Source of the DNA: Desulfobacterales bacterium
GTDB lineage: Bacteria > Desulfobacterota > Desulfobacteria > Desulfobacterales > UBA2174_A
Length of the DNA stretch: 7,509 bases
Assembly (NCBI GenBank): GCA_025454075.1
Contig: JALOPD010000166.1
Coordinates: 1 to 7,509, forward strand
Direction: 5' to 3'
Both the position numbers and the translations under genes were made by a program. Shown here one piece after another: positions 1 to 5,505 of the stretch (positions are counted from its first letter, which is position 1; the number at the start of each line of letters is the position of its first letter). The notes under the pieces were generated by a model, which was not told where the DNA came from, did not search any database, and worked only from the letters and a program-made list of their open reading frames with translations.

Positions 1-188
1 ATGCCTTGCTGCGTGAATTCCATGGCAAGACATTCCTGGTACACGGCCTCTAAAAAACCGCTTCCCTTCTCCTTGTACACCTCAAAACAGCCTCCGACGA
101 TCTTGTAGCTTTTTTCTTTAAACAGTAGCGTGGCTTCTCTTTTGGCGCCTTCCGCGTATTTCGTAGTTCCCTCTTCCCCATCCATCAT
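1..188 (-). CDS. GxxExxY protein (PDDEXK_3 family), 5' part only
   Basis: The gene starts here and runs off the left edge, leaving 62 codons of a family usually about 125-140 residues long. The visible part carries the signature GFLEAVY (residues 44-50), preceded by an amphipathic helix region (SYKIVGGCFEVYKEKG) and followed by QECLAMEF, the usual order in GxxExxY proteins. The family is predicted to have a PDDEXK nuclease-like fold; its biological role is unknown, and the acidic active-site residues would lie mostly beyond the edge. Two tandem ATG codons (188 and 185) compete. AGGGG lies 3 bases before the first and 6 before the second, so the second is the better-spaced start. Residues 7-17 (GTTKYAEGAKR) look like a degenerate form of the ACGAAG-rich leader seen before many genes of this family. 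It follows the GSCFA stop by 51 bases on the same strand and could be co-transcribed. Confidence 0.85.
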   Translation of the reverse strand, partial: MMDGEEGTTKYAEGAKREATLLFKEKSYKIVGGCFEVYKEKGSGFLEAVYQECLAMEFTQQG

Positions 189-239
189 AATCCCCTGAGT
201 AGTTACTCTTTAACATTATTTTAAAGTGGCAACAACCAT

Positions 240-1235
240 TTACCCCAAGTTTGCTTCATTCACATCAAAGGGCTGGAAGGGCTCGGACGGCGCGTACCAC
301 TTGAAAAAATGGTTCATGATGAACTTGACGGTCTGTTTGTTCACGTGGAAATTCTCGCGCCCCTCCGCGAAAAAGCTCTTCCCGGCAAGGGGCTGGTACA
401 TCGTTGCCATTTCAAACGCCGGGAAATAAAACACGTTGTCATGCCGCGCTGCGAACTCGTCGGCGGCGGCGCGCAGCGTGCTCTTCGAGTTGCAGCTGGC
501 GCTGAGGACGTCCGCGTCGGTGCGGAAGGTCGCCCAGAGGTGCACCGGCGATACGGTCACGATGACCCGGCACCCCGGGTTGTGCCGGGCCATGACGGCG
601 TGGATGCGCTCGAGGTTCGCGAGGTTCTCGGCATGGCGGCTGACGCGGAATTCATAGCGGCGCATGTCCCCGCCCTCGTTGACATATGCCCCGGCCGGCA
701 GGCAGATGACCGACCCGTCCTCGCGGTCCTGCCAGATCTCGGTGAGCCCCAGGGTCAAAATCAGCACTTCGGCGCCGGCCAGGGCGCGGCGGGAGTGTTC
801 GCGGTGGCGGGCAAAATCCGCTTCGGCCTCGGCCGGGCTGTCGTAGGTGATGGTCCGGCGGTAGGGGTCCTGGATTCGGCCGGATGACGGCGCCCGCCAC
901 CAGCGCAGGCCGGGCGTCCACTCCTCGAAGGTGTATTCGAAGATCTGGCGCATGCAGTGGGTGCTGTACACCCGCTCCCAGGCGGCGCTGGCATGGACCG
1001 ACGCCGGGTGATGGGTCTCTTCCGCAATGTAGTTGAACTGCCGCTGCAGCAGGCGGCGCTTGATCTCGCGGGCGAAGCAGGACCCCATCGAGGCGATCCG
1101 GGTCCCGCGCGTGATCTTCAGGCCCGGGTCGGGGAGGGCCGGGAAGTCGCCGTCCGGCGGCGGGTTGTCGAAGGAGCCCGGCCAGACCTGCCAGGGCTCG
1201 AAATGGTGGACAGGGTGCATTCCCGAACGAGCCAT
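240..1235 (-). CDS. GSCFA domain protein (SGNH-like hydrolase/acyltransferase)
   Basis: This complete 331-residue protein carries the family-naming motif GSCFA at residues 51-55 (context IASMGSCFAREI), where the nucleophile block of SGNH-type enzymes would be. Later family blocks follow in order: LTLGLTEIW (160-168), VTVSPVHLWAT (226-236), SKSTLR (250-255), YFPAFEM (270-276) and HVN (297-299), the last a candidate for the catalytic histidine region. No signal peptide or membrane segment is seen, so it is probably cytoplasmic. The family is related to SGNH/GDSL esterases, but its reaction is not established. Addition or removal of acyl groups on a glycan is an inference from the fold and from the two divergent glycosyltransferase genes next door. 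The start is supported by GAGGA 8 bases before the ATG. The leader is about 160 bases if a weak TATAAG (1404-1409, minus strand) is its -10, and it contains one REP-like element. Confidence 0.92.
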   Translation of the reverse strand: MARSGMHPVHHFEPWQVWPGSFDNPPPDGDFPALPDPGLKITRGTRIASMGSCFAREIKRRLLQRQFNYIAEETHHPASVHASAAWERVYSTHCMRQIFEYTFEEWTPGLRWWRAPSSGRIQDPYRRTITYDSPAEAEADFARHREHSRRALAGAEVLILTLGLTEIWQDREDGSVICLPAGAYVNEGGDMRRYEFRVSRHAENLANLERIHAVMARHNPGCRVIVTVSPVHLWATFRTDADVLSASCNSKSTLRAAADEFAARHDNVFYFPAFEMATMYQPLAGKSFFAEGRENFHVNKQTVKFIMNHFFKWYAPSEPFQPFDVNEANLG

Positions 1236-1283
1236 TTGTTATTCCTCGCCAGAAGGTGTTGGCGGTTTTCAGCCTCGATGCCT

Positions 1284-1308
1284 TCGTGGCTGGAAAGCCG
1301 CTCCCGCA
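1284..1308 (-). repeat. REP-like palindrome, single copy (A)
   Basis: A reverse-oriented copy of the window's REP-like element: GTGGCTGGAAAGCCGC plus the trailing CTCCCGC. The core folds as a 6-bp stem (one G-T pair) around a 4-base loop. It differs from the other copies at the base next to the stem end and in the G-rich tail. It lies in the leader of the GSCFA gene, about 50 bases before the start codon. Unlike the copies elsewhere in the window it has no inverted partner nearby. Confidence 0.8.
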
Positions 1309-1458
1309 GGGACGCAAAAAACCGATTCATTCTGAGGTCGAGGCGTATGGCGCCTGTCCTGGCGGGTTTTCTGAACCCCGACCCCTTGAAGCCTGAGAGA
1401 TACCTTATACCAAATCGGCAGCATCAGTGAAAGCCGATATCGCAACCTCGGGGCTTTC

Positions 1459-1488
1459 TTGACATGTCGTATGGATCTTCACTATAAA
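1459..1488 (+). promoter_or_regulatory. Near-consensus sigma-70 promoter for the MurG-like glycosyltransferase
   Basis: TTGACA (1459-1464) matches the -35 consensus exactly. TATAAA (1483-1488) matches five of six -10 positions, with an 18-base spacer. Transcription would start near 1495-1496, the first bases of the hairpin at 1496-1520, leaving a leader of only about 40 bases before the ATG at 1535. A 7-bp inverted repeat, GAAAGCC/GGCTTTC (1429-1435/1452-1458), abuts the -35 box and could be an operator. Binding by any regulator is not shown. Confidence 0.75.
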
Positions 1489-1495
1489 CCAGATC

Positions 1496-1520
1496 AAAGG
1501 CGCTTTTTGCAAGCGCCTTT
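1496..1520 (+). promoter_or_regulatory. Perfect 10-bp stem-loop at the predicted 5' end of the transcript
   Basis: AAAGGCGCTT (1496-1505) pairs perfectly with AAGCGCCTTT (1511-1520) around the 5-base loop TTTGC. It is followed by ATTTTGGGAGGGGC and then the ATG. It begins where transcription from the 1459-1488 promoter should start, so the mRNA would open with this stem and the ribosome site would follow at once. Possible roles are mRNA protection, as known for 5'-terminal stems such as ompA, or an operator. The four-T run behind it is too short for a confident terminator. Confidence 0.6.
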
Positions 1521-1534
1521 ATTTTGGGAGGGGC

Positions 1535-2719
1535 ATGGCCCGCAACTCGACCTACAACATCCTGATGTATTCCCACGACACCTACGGATTGGGGCACATC
1601 CGCCGCAGCATGGCGATCGCCTCGCACCTGCTCGGGCCGCGGGTGAACATCCTCATCCTGACCGGCTCGCCCATCGCGGGGCGTTTCCCCTTCCCCGAGC
1701 AGATCGATTACGTGCGCATCCCCGGCATGATCAAGCGCACCAACGAGGAGTATCTGCCGCTGTCCATCAAGATCAACGCCCGCCATGCCCTGGACATCCG
1801 CAAGAACATCATCACCGCCACCGTCAAGACCTTTCAGCCCCAGCTGTTCATCGTCGACAAGGAACCGCTGGGGTTGAAGCGGGAGGTGCTGCCCGCGCTG
1901 CAGTGGCTGCGGCGGAACCGGCCCGGCACCCGGACGATCCTCGGGCTGCGGGACATCATGGACGATGCGCAGACCACGCGGCAGGAGTGGCGGGACAAGG
2001 GGGTCTACCAGATCCTGGAGGAGCTCTACAGCGAGATCTGGGTTTACGGCAACCGCGAGCTCTACGACCCGATCCGGGAATACGGGATTTCGGATGCGGT
2101 GAGCGCCAAAATCCACTTCACCGGGTACATCCCGCGCAAGGTGCCCTCGCCGGAGGGCGTCCAGAACGTGCGCAAGGAGCACGGCCTGCAGGAGGGCGAC
2201 AAACTCGTGGTGGTCACCACGGGCGGCGGCGGCGACGGCTTCACCGTGATGGACACCTATCTGAAGATGCTCGAGACCGCGCCCGCGCCTTTCAAAAGCA
2301 TCCTGATCACCGGGCCCTTCATGCCCAAGTCGGAGCGCAAGAACCTCAACAAGCGCGCCAGGAAGCAGGGCGCGCGCCTCTACCATTTCTACCGCCAGAT
2401 GGAAAAGATCTTCGCGGCGGCCGACGTCGTGGTCAGCATGGGCGGTTACAACACCCTCTGCGAGATTCTCACCCAGCGGACCGTCAGCCTGGTGATCCCG
2501 CGCGAAACGCCGCGCAAGGAGCAGATGATCCGCGCCCGGACCTTCAAGCGCCAGAACCTGATCGACTACATCCCCTGGGACGACCTCACGCCGGAGCTGC
2601 TGCGGCAGAGGCTGATGGGTCTGATCGCCGAACCGCAAATTTGCCGAGAGGCCGTCGCGCGGTTCCGCCTCACGGGCATCGACACCATGAAGCAGCGCCT
2701 CAAAGAGTTCCGGGGATAG
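1535..2719 (+). CDS. MurG-like GT-B glycosyltransferase (COG4671 type)
   Basis: This 394-residue protein is a predicted glycosyltransferase with the GT-B double Rossmann fold, similar to the GT28/MurG group. The N-terminal domain opens with strand YNILMYS and the acceptor-side motif HDTYGLGHIRRS (14-25). The C-terminal nucleotide-sugar domain shows the Gly-rich loop TTGGGGDG (228-235), the ADVVVSMGGYNTLCEIL block (296-312) and IPRETPRKEQ (321-330), as in MurG-like enzymes where these residues contact the UDP-sugar. No signal peptide or membrane segment is visible, so it should act on the cytoplasmic face. Donor and acceptor cannot be told from sequence. The start is fixed by the conserved first strand. 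A strong GGGAGGGG precedes it, though it is spaced closely (3-4 bases). A near-consensus promoter lies just upstream and the GSCFA gene is divergent. True MurG is less likely, because there are no cell-wall genes around. Confidence 0.88.
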   Translation: MARNSTYNILMYSHDTYGLGHIRRSMAIASHLLGPRVNILILTGSPIAGRFPFPEQIDYVRIPGMIKRTNEEYLPLSIKINARHALDIRKNIITATVKTFQPQLFIVDKEPLGLKREVLPALQWLRRNRPGTRTILGLRDIMDDAQTTRQEWRDKGVYQILEELYSEIWVYGNRELYDPIREYGISDAVSAKIHFTGYIPRKVPSPEGVQNVRKEHGLQEGDKLVVVTTGGGGDGFTVMDTYLKMLETAPAPFKSILITGPFMPKSERKNLNKRARKQGARLYHFYRQMEKIFAAADVVVSMGGYNTLCEILTQRTVSLVIPRETPRKEQMIRARTFKRQNLIDYIPWDDLTPELLRQRLMGLIAEPQICREAVARFRLTGIDTMKQRLKEFRG

Positions 2720-2749
2720 GGCCGGGTAATTTCAAGGGAGTCGCTTTAA

Positions 2750-2820
2750 AAATCCCCCATCCACTTTGGCAAAGGTGGCGCAGGGGATTTCGAACCCCAT
2801 GGGATGGCGCCGAACGCCAC
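2750..2820. other. Structured intergenic palindromes, no gene
   Basis: Two overlapping foldable structures follow the glycosyltransferase stop. The first has outer arms AAATCCCC (2750-2757) and GGGGATTT (2783-2790) with an inner hairpin CCACTTT-GGCA-AAGGTGG (2761-2778). The second has arms GTGGCG (2775-2780) and CGCCAC (2815-2820) enclosing GGGG/CCCC (2783-2786/2795-2798). They share bases, so only one can form at a time. No T-run follows either, so a classical intrinsic terminator is not supported. The minus-strand segment GGGGTTCGAAATCCCC resembles a tRNA T-arm but has an 8-base loop and no cloverleaf around it. The rest of the 2720-2981 gap holds the REP-like pair and no convincing gene. 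Confidence 0.5.
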
Positions 2821-2851
2821 AACCTGCTTTTATGAAATTTTTTTCGGTCTG

Positions 2852-2918
2852 GCGGGAGCGGCTTTCCAGCCGCGAATAGTTCGGCACTTGAAAATCGCGG
2901 CTGGAAAGCCACTCCCAC
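2852..2918. repeat. Inverted pair of REP-like palindromes (B and C), BIME-like
   Basis: A forward copy (2852-2875) and a reverse copy (2895-2918) of the same 24-base element face each other across a 19-base spacer. Each contains TTTCCAGCCGC and a G-rich flank, and each can fold alone around a TTCC/GGAA loop. The two copies can also pair with each other, differing at only two positions. Paired inverted REPs of this kind are called BIMEs in enterobacteria. They sit between the two glycosyltransferase genes, where they could protect 3' ends of the upstream mRNA or lower downstream expression. Confidence 0.85.
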
Positions 2919-2981
2919 ATATACAGGAAAACTTCGGCTTCCTTGAAATACACCTGATCGGGCTCACGAATTCCTCAATCC

Positions 2982-4244
2982 ATGAATGACAAGGCGCGAC
3001 CGGTGCTGGGGATGGTGCTCAAAGGCTACCCCCGCATCTCCGAGACCTTCATTTCCAACGAAATCCTGTTGCTCGAGAAGCTGGGCGTCGACGTCCACAT
3101 TTTCTCCATGCGGCCGGGCCGGGAGGGCTTCACCCACCGGAGCGTCGCGGAGATCCGGGCGTGCGTGGACTACCTGCCGGAGACTTTTTTAAGGAATGCC
3201 CACCGGCTCATCTTCCACAACCTTTGCCTTGCCATGCGCCGGCCCCGCCGGTATGCCGCCGGCCTGGACCTGGTGCGGCGCCGCTTCCAGCGCACCCGCA
3301 ACCCGGCGACCCTGAGGCATTTCCTGCAGGCGGGCTACCTGGTTAATCATCTACTGCCCGACACCGGCGTCATACACCTGCACGCCCATTTTGCCCATTC
3401 ACCGGCCTCGGTGGCGCTTTTCGCCTCGGAGCTGAGCGGGCTGCCCTTCAGTTTCACGGCCCACGCCAAGGACATCTACACCTCCGACCCCGGGCAGCTG
3501 CGGGAGAAGATCGCCCTGGCGCGCTTCGTGGTGACCTGCACCGAGTATAACCGCCGGCACCTGCTCGCCCTCGCCGAGGGGCTCAAGACCCCCATCCACC
3601 GCATCTACCACGGGATCGACACCGGGCTGTTCGACAACGGGCGCGACCTCCGGGCGGACGCGGCCCCTCCCTACCGGGTGCTCAGCGTTGCCCGGTTGAT
3701 CGAAAAGAAGGGGATCCCGACGGTGCTGCGGGCGGTGAAGCTTTTGCATGACCGGGGCGTGCGCCTGGCGTACACGCTCATCGGGGACGGGACGGACCGC
3801 GAAAAAACCCTCGGCCTCATACGGCAGCTGGGGATTGAACCGGTCTGCCGCTGGCTGGGGGTTCAGCCGCACCACGTGGTGCTCGAGCACTACCGCCGCG
3901 CGGACCTCTTCGTTCTCGGCTGCGAGGTGGCGGCGAACGGCGACCGCGACGGCATCCCCAACGTGCTGTTCGAAAGCATGGCCATGGGGGTCCCGGTGGT
4001 GGCCACGGGCGTGTCGGCCATTCCGGAGCTGGTGGAGTCGGGCCGAACGGGATGGCTGGTGCCGCCGGGGCGGCCGGAAGCGCTGGCCGACGCCATGCAC
4101 GCCATGCTGACCGACGCCGGCCTCAGGCGGCGGGTGATCCCCGCCGCCCGGCAGCGGGTGCTGCGGGACTTCGACAACCGAGCGCTGGTGGCCCGGCTGG
4201 CCGACATCTATCGTTCCGCTCTGGCAACTTCGAAAATAGTTTGA
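2982..4244 (+). CDS. GT4 family glycosyltransferase, WcaL/exopolysaccharide type
   Basis: This 420-residue GT-B retaining glycosyltransferase has N-terminal motifs typical of the colanic-acid/EPS group: KGYPRISETFISNE (14-27), where RISETFI is diagnostic, then HLHAHFAHSPA (132-142) and SFTAHAKDIY (157-166). The C-terminal domain (about 230-410) carries SVARLIEKKG (235-244), LIGDG (266-270) and the EX7E region DGIPNVLFE (323-331) followed by SMAMGVPVVAT and IPELV. The first acid of the EX7E pair is Asp323 and the second is Glu331. It probably transfers a sugar to a lipid-linked or polysaccharide acceptor in the cytoplasm; the sugar is unknown. No strong ribosome site precedes the ATG, and an in-frame stop at 2955 with no other start codon between leaves 2982 as the best choice, so translation may be weak. 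It follows the first glycosyltransferase by 262 repeat-rich bases, and no clear promoter of its own was found. Confidence 0.92.
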   Translation: MNDKARPVLGMVLKGYPRISETFISNEILLLEKLGVDVHIFSMRPGREGFTHRSVAEIRACVDYLPETFLRNAHRLIFHNLCLAMRRPRRYAAGLDLVRRRFQRTRNPATLRHFLQAGYLVNHLLPDTGVIHLHAHFAHSPASVALFASELSGLPFSFTAHAKDIYTSDPGQLREKIALARFVVTCTEYNRRHLLALAEGLKTPIHRIYHGIDTGLFDNGRDLRADAAPPYRVLSVARLIEKKGIPTVLRAVKLLHDRGVRLAYTLIGDGTDREKTLGLIRQLGIEPVCRWLGVQPHHVVLEHYRRADLFVLGCEVAANGDRDGIPNVLFESMAMGVPVVATGVSAIPELVESGRTGWLVPPGRPEALADAMHAMLTDAGLRRRVIPAARQRVLRDFDNRALVARLADIYRSALATSKIV

Positions 4245-4266
4245 ATGTTCGAAGTCTTGTTTTTTT
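4227..4266 (+). terminator. Candidate intrinsic terminator of the GT4 gene
   Basis: ACTTCGAA (4227-4234) pairs with TTCGAAGT (4248-4255) around a 13-base loop and is followed by CTTGTTTTTTT (4256-4266). The stop codon (4242-4244) lies in the loop, so the structure overlaps the end of the gene. The stem is only moderately GC-rich and the loop is long, so termination may be partial. The next genes converge from the right, which makes a terminator here sensible. Confidence 0.6.
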
Positions 4267-4320
4267 GTGGGAGCGGCTTTCCAGCCGCGATCCGTTGTCG
4301 CGGCTAAATGTTACTCCAAC
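4267..4320. repeat. REP-like pair (D intact, E decayed)
   Basis: A clean forward copy of the element (4267-4290, core GCGGCTTTCCAGCCGC, perfect 6-bp stem with TTCC loop) is followed after 7 bases by a reverse half-copy (4298-4320). The second copy keeps TCGCGGCT at one end and ACTCC at the other, but its middle is altered and no longer palindromic. It lies between the convergent GT4 and DUF1841-like genes, directly behind the T-run of the terminator. Confidence 0.75.
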
Positions 4321-4362
4321 AGCTGTGGAACGGCGCAGGGAACCATAACCGGCTCCCATGGC

Positions 4363-4381
4363 AGCCGATGCCTTATCGGCT
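4363..4381 (-). other. Hairpin over the stop codon of the DUF1841-like gene
   Basis: AGCCGAT (4363-4369) and ATCGGCT (4375-4381) form a 7-bp stem with a 5-base loop that contains part of the stop codon at 4373-4375. On the minus strand no T-run follows, so it is not a classical intrinsic terminator. It may stabilise the 3' end of the bacterioferritin transcript or be coincidental. Confidence 0.3.
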
Positions 4382-4753
4382 CCCTTCTCTCAGCCACCGC
4401 TTGGCGCTGAGCGACCGCAGCTCCTGGAAGTAGGCTTCGACCTCGAACTGCGCCCGGGCGCCCGCCTGCATCAGGGCATGCAGGCGGCCCACCAGCACCG
4501 AGCCGACCGCATGGAGGGCGTCGTGCCGGCTCAACCCCTCCTTCTGCAGCCGTACGACGGTCTCCCGCACGGTTTGCATCTCCTCCGCGATCTGGTTTTC
4601 CACGACGGAATGAAGCACGGCGTGCACCTGTCGGTTGGGCAGCGTGACCTTCGCGCGCCGGTGGTAGGCCGAAATACGGTCCACGCGCTCGTCCTCCTCC
4701 AGCGCGAGCCATTCGGCCGCGTCGGGCGCCGTTTCGGGGTCGTAGGTTTCCAT
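4373..4753 (-). CDS. Small His-rich helical protein, DUF1841-like, unknown function
   Basis: This 126-residue, probably all-helical soluble protein of unknown function resembles the DUF1841-type family; the assignment is from memory of its motifs, not from a search. It opens with METYDPETAPDAAEWLALEE, then YHRR (30-33). The conserved core is HAVLHSVVENQIA (44-56) and RHDALHAVGSVL (76-87). His44, His48, Glu52, His77 and His81 are spaced like residues that could bind a metal across two helices, which is an inference. The ATG at 4753 was chosen because GGGCGG precedes it and the family motif starts there. An alternative TTG at 4783 would add ten residues and overlap the bacterioferritin stop as TTGA, but it lacks a ribosome site. 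The gene follows bacterioferritin by 26 bases on the same strand and is almost certainly co-transcribed, which suggests a link with iron storage or oxidative stress. Confidence 0.8.
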   Translation of the reverse strand: METYDPETAPDAAEWLALEEDERVDRISAYHRRAKVTLPNRQVHAVLHSVVENQIAEEMQTVRETVVRLQKEGLSRHDALHAVGSVLVGRLHALMQAGARAQFEVEAYFQELRSLSAKRWLREGSR

Positions 4754-4779
4754 GGCGTCCGCCCTGCGTTCGCGCCCGG

Positions 4780-5322
4780 TCAAGCCGCGCCGCCGGTGCC
4801 CACCGCGAAGCCTTTCGGCGTGAGCCCCGTGGCGGACGGGGTGCCCGCGATTTTCGCCAGGAACGTGTCGCCGAGGGTCTCGATGTGCTCGTCGACGTTG
4901 TCGAAGTAGTTGTAGTGAAGCTGCTCTTCGTCGATGATGGTTTCGAAGAGCTTCATGCTGATGCTGTCGCCGTTTTCGCGGCAGACGGCGGCGAACTGGT
5001 TGTAGACGTCGATGGTGTTGTCTTCGAGCTTCGCATCGAAGGAAAACATCACCTGGACCTTCTGGCCCTTCTGCACCTTGCCGCCGGACTCGCTGACCGG
5101 CTCGCCGTCCAGCTCCTTGACGCGCTCGGCGAACATCTCGGCATGCCGCATCTCGTCGATGGCGATGAGCTTGACCTTGCCGGCCAGCTCGCCGTAGTCC
5201 ATGTTGTCCAGGTTGTAGTGCTGGTTCATGTATTGGTGGATGGCGTGCAGCTCCATGGCGCGCGCCTTGTTCAACACTTCGATGACTTTTTTCTTGCGGT
5301 CTTCACGGGGTTTTTGAGCCAT
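4780..5322 (-). CDS. bfr: Bacterioferritin, Desulfovibrio type
   Basis: This 180-residue four-helix-bundle ferritin oxidises Fe(II) and stores it as ferric mineral in the cytoplasm, probably as a 24-mer. From memory of the family, it matches the D. desulfuricans bacterioferritin closely, including MELHAIHQYMNQHY (23-36), KLIAIDEMRHAE (51-62) and the tail LGDTFLAKIAGTPS (150-163). All six expected diiron ligands are present: Glu24, Glu57, His60, Glu100, Glu133 and His136. Met58 matches the residue that binds the inter-subunit haem; in the Desulfovibrio protein that haem is iron-coproporphyrin III, so the same cofactor is possible here. The length agrees with that protein and is longer than E. 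coli Bfr because of the C-terminal tail. A perfect AAGGAGGT lies 6 bases before the ATG, implying strong translation. A small His-rich protein follows in the same operon. A promoter lies at 5506-5534. Confidence 0.96.
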   Translation of the reverse strand: MAQKPREDRKKKVIEVLNKARAMELHAIHQYMNQHYNLDNMDYGELAGKVKLIAIDEMRHAEMFAERVKELDGEPVSESGGKVQKGQKVQVMFSFDAKLEDNTIDVYNQFAAVCRENGDSISMKLFETIIDEEQLHYNYFDNVDEHIETLGDTFLAKIAGTPSATGLTPKGFAVGTGGAA

Positions 5323-5349
5323 GGCGGGACCTCCTTGTAAAATGGGTTA

Positions 5350-5364
5350 TGGCGCATAGCGCCA
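5350..5364 (-). promoter_or_regulatory. Perfect palindrome in the bacterioferritin leader
   Basis: TGGCGC (5350-5355) and GCGCCA (5359-5364) form a perfect 6-bp inverted repeat with a 3-base centre, 14 bases upstream of the ribosome site of bfr. It could be a compact hairpin in the mRNA or a protein-binding site. It does not resemble a Fur box. Confidence 0.4.
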
Positions 5365-5393
5365 GTGTGAGGTGTAACGCAATGGTTCTTTCT

Positions 5394-5442
5394 GTGGGCG
5401 TGGCTTCCAGCCATGATGATCGCGGCAAGATGCCGCTCCCAC
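5394..5442. repeat. Diverged inverted pair of REP-like elements (F1 and F2)
   Basis: A forward copy (5394-5416, GTGGGCGTGGCTTCCAGCC) and a reverse copy (5420-5442, ending TGCCGCTCCCAC) are separated by 3 bases. The outer arms pair as GTGGG/CCCAC. Both cores are mutated relative to the intact copies, and F1 lacks one T of the loop. The pair lies inside the untranslated leader between the predicted bfr promoter and its ribosome site, so it would be part of the bfr mRNA. Confidence 0.75.
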
Positions 5443-5466
5443 CCAAAAAAGAACGCGACTGCCTTG

Positions 5467-5481
5467 AAGCATGAAATGCTT
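5467..5481 (-). promoter_or_regulatory. Operator-like inverted repeat downstream of the bfr promoter
   Basis: AAGCAT (5467-5472) and ATGCTT (5476-5481) form a perfect inverted repeat with a GAA centre, about 20-30 bases into the predicted bfr transcript. The spacing suits either a repressor operator or a small mRNA hairpin. No regulator can be named. Confidence 0.35.
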
Positions 5482-5505
5482 TAGATTACCTATGCCGTAG
5501 CCGCT

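Noticed and set aside
208..226. AT-rich dyad CTTTAA/TTAAAG between GSCFA and the GxxExxY gene, as terminator or promoter
   Set aside because: The 6-bp AT-only stem is too weak for a terminator, there is no T-run, and no convincing -35/-10 pair was found.
1404..1432. Possible minus-strand promoter for the GSCFA gene (TATAAG -10 box)
   Set aside because: The -10 is good but no -35 hexamer matches more than three positions at 17-18 bases, so it is mentioned only in the gene entry and not called.
1388..1435. TPP-riboswitch-like string GCCTGAGAGATACC upstream of the divergent glycosyltransferase
   Set aside because: The CTGAGA motif is present, but the partner conserved segments (GGGGTGC upstream, and the CCTGATC/GGATAAT/GCGNAGGGA parts downstream) are absent, and no thiamine gene follows.
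1424..2638. Long minus-strand open frame of 404 codons
   Set aside because: It lies antisense inside the MurG-like glycosyltransferase, whose motifs are all on the plus strand. Its composition is the His/Asp/Leu/Arg-rich pattern of an antisense shadow in GC-rich DNA.
2804..2989. Small open frames across the glycosyltransferase intergenic gap
   Set aside because: They run through the REP-like pair and palindromes, lack ribosome sites, and one merely overlaps the real start at 2982.
3399..4100. Minus-strand open frame of 233 codons inside the GT4 gene
   Set aside because: It has no recognisable motif and no ribosome site, while the plus strand carries a full set of GT4 motifs.
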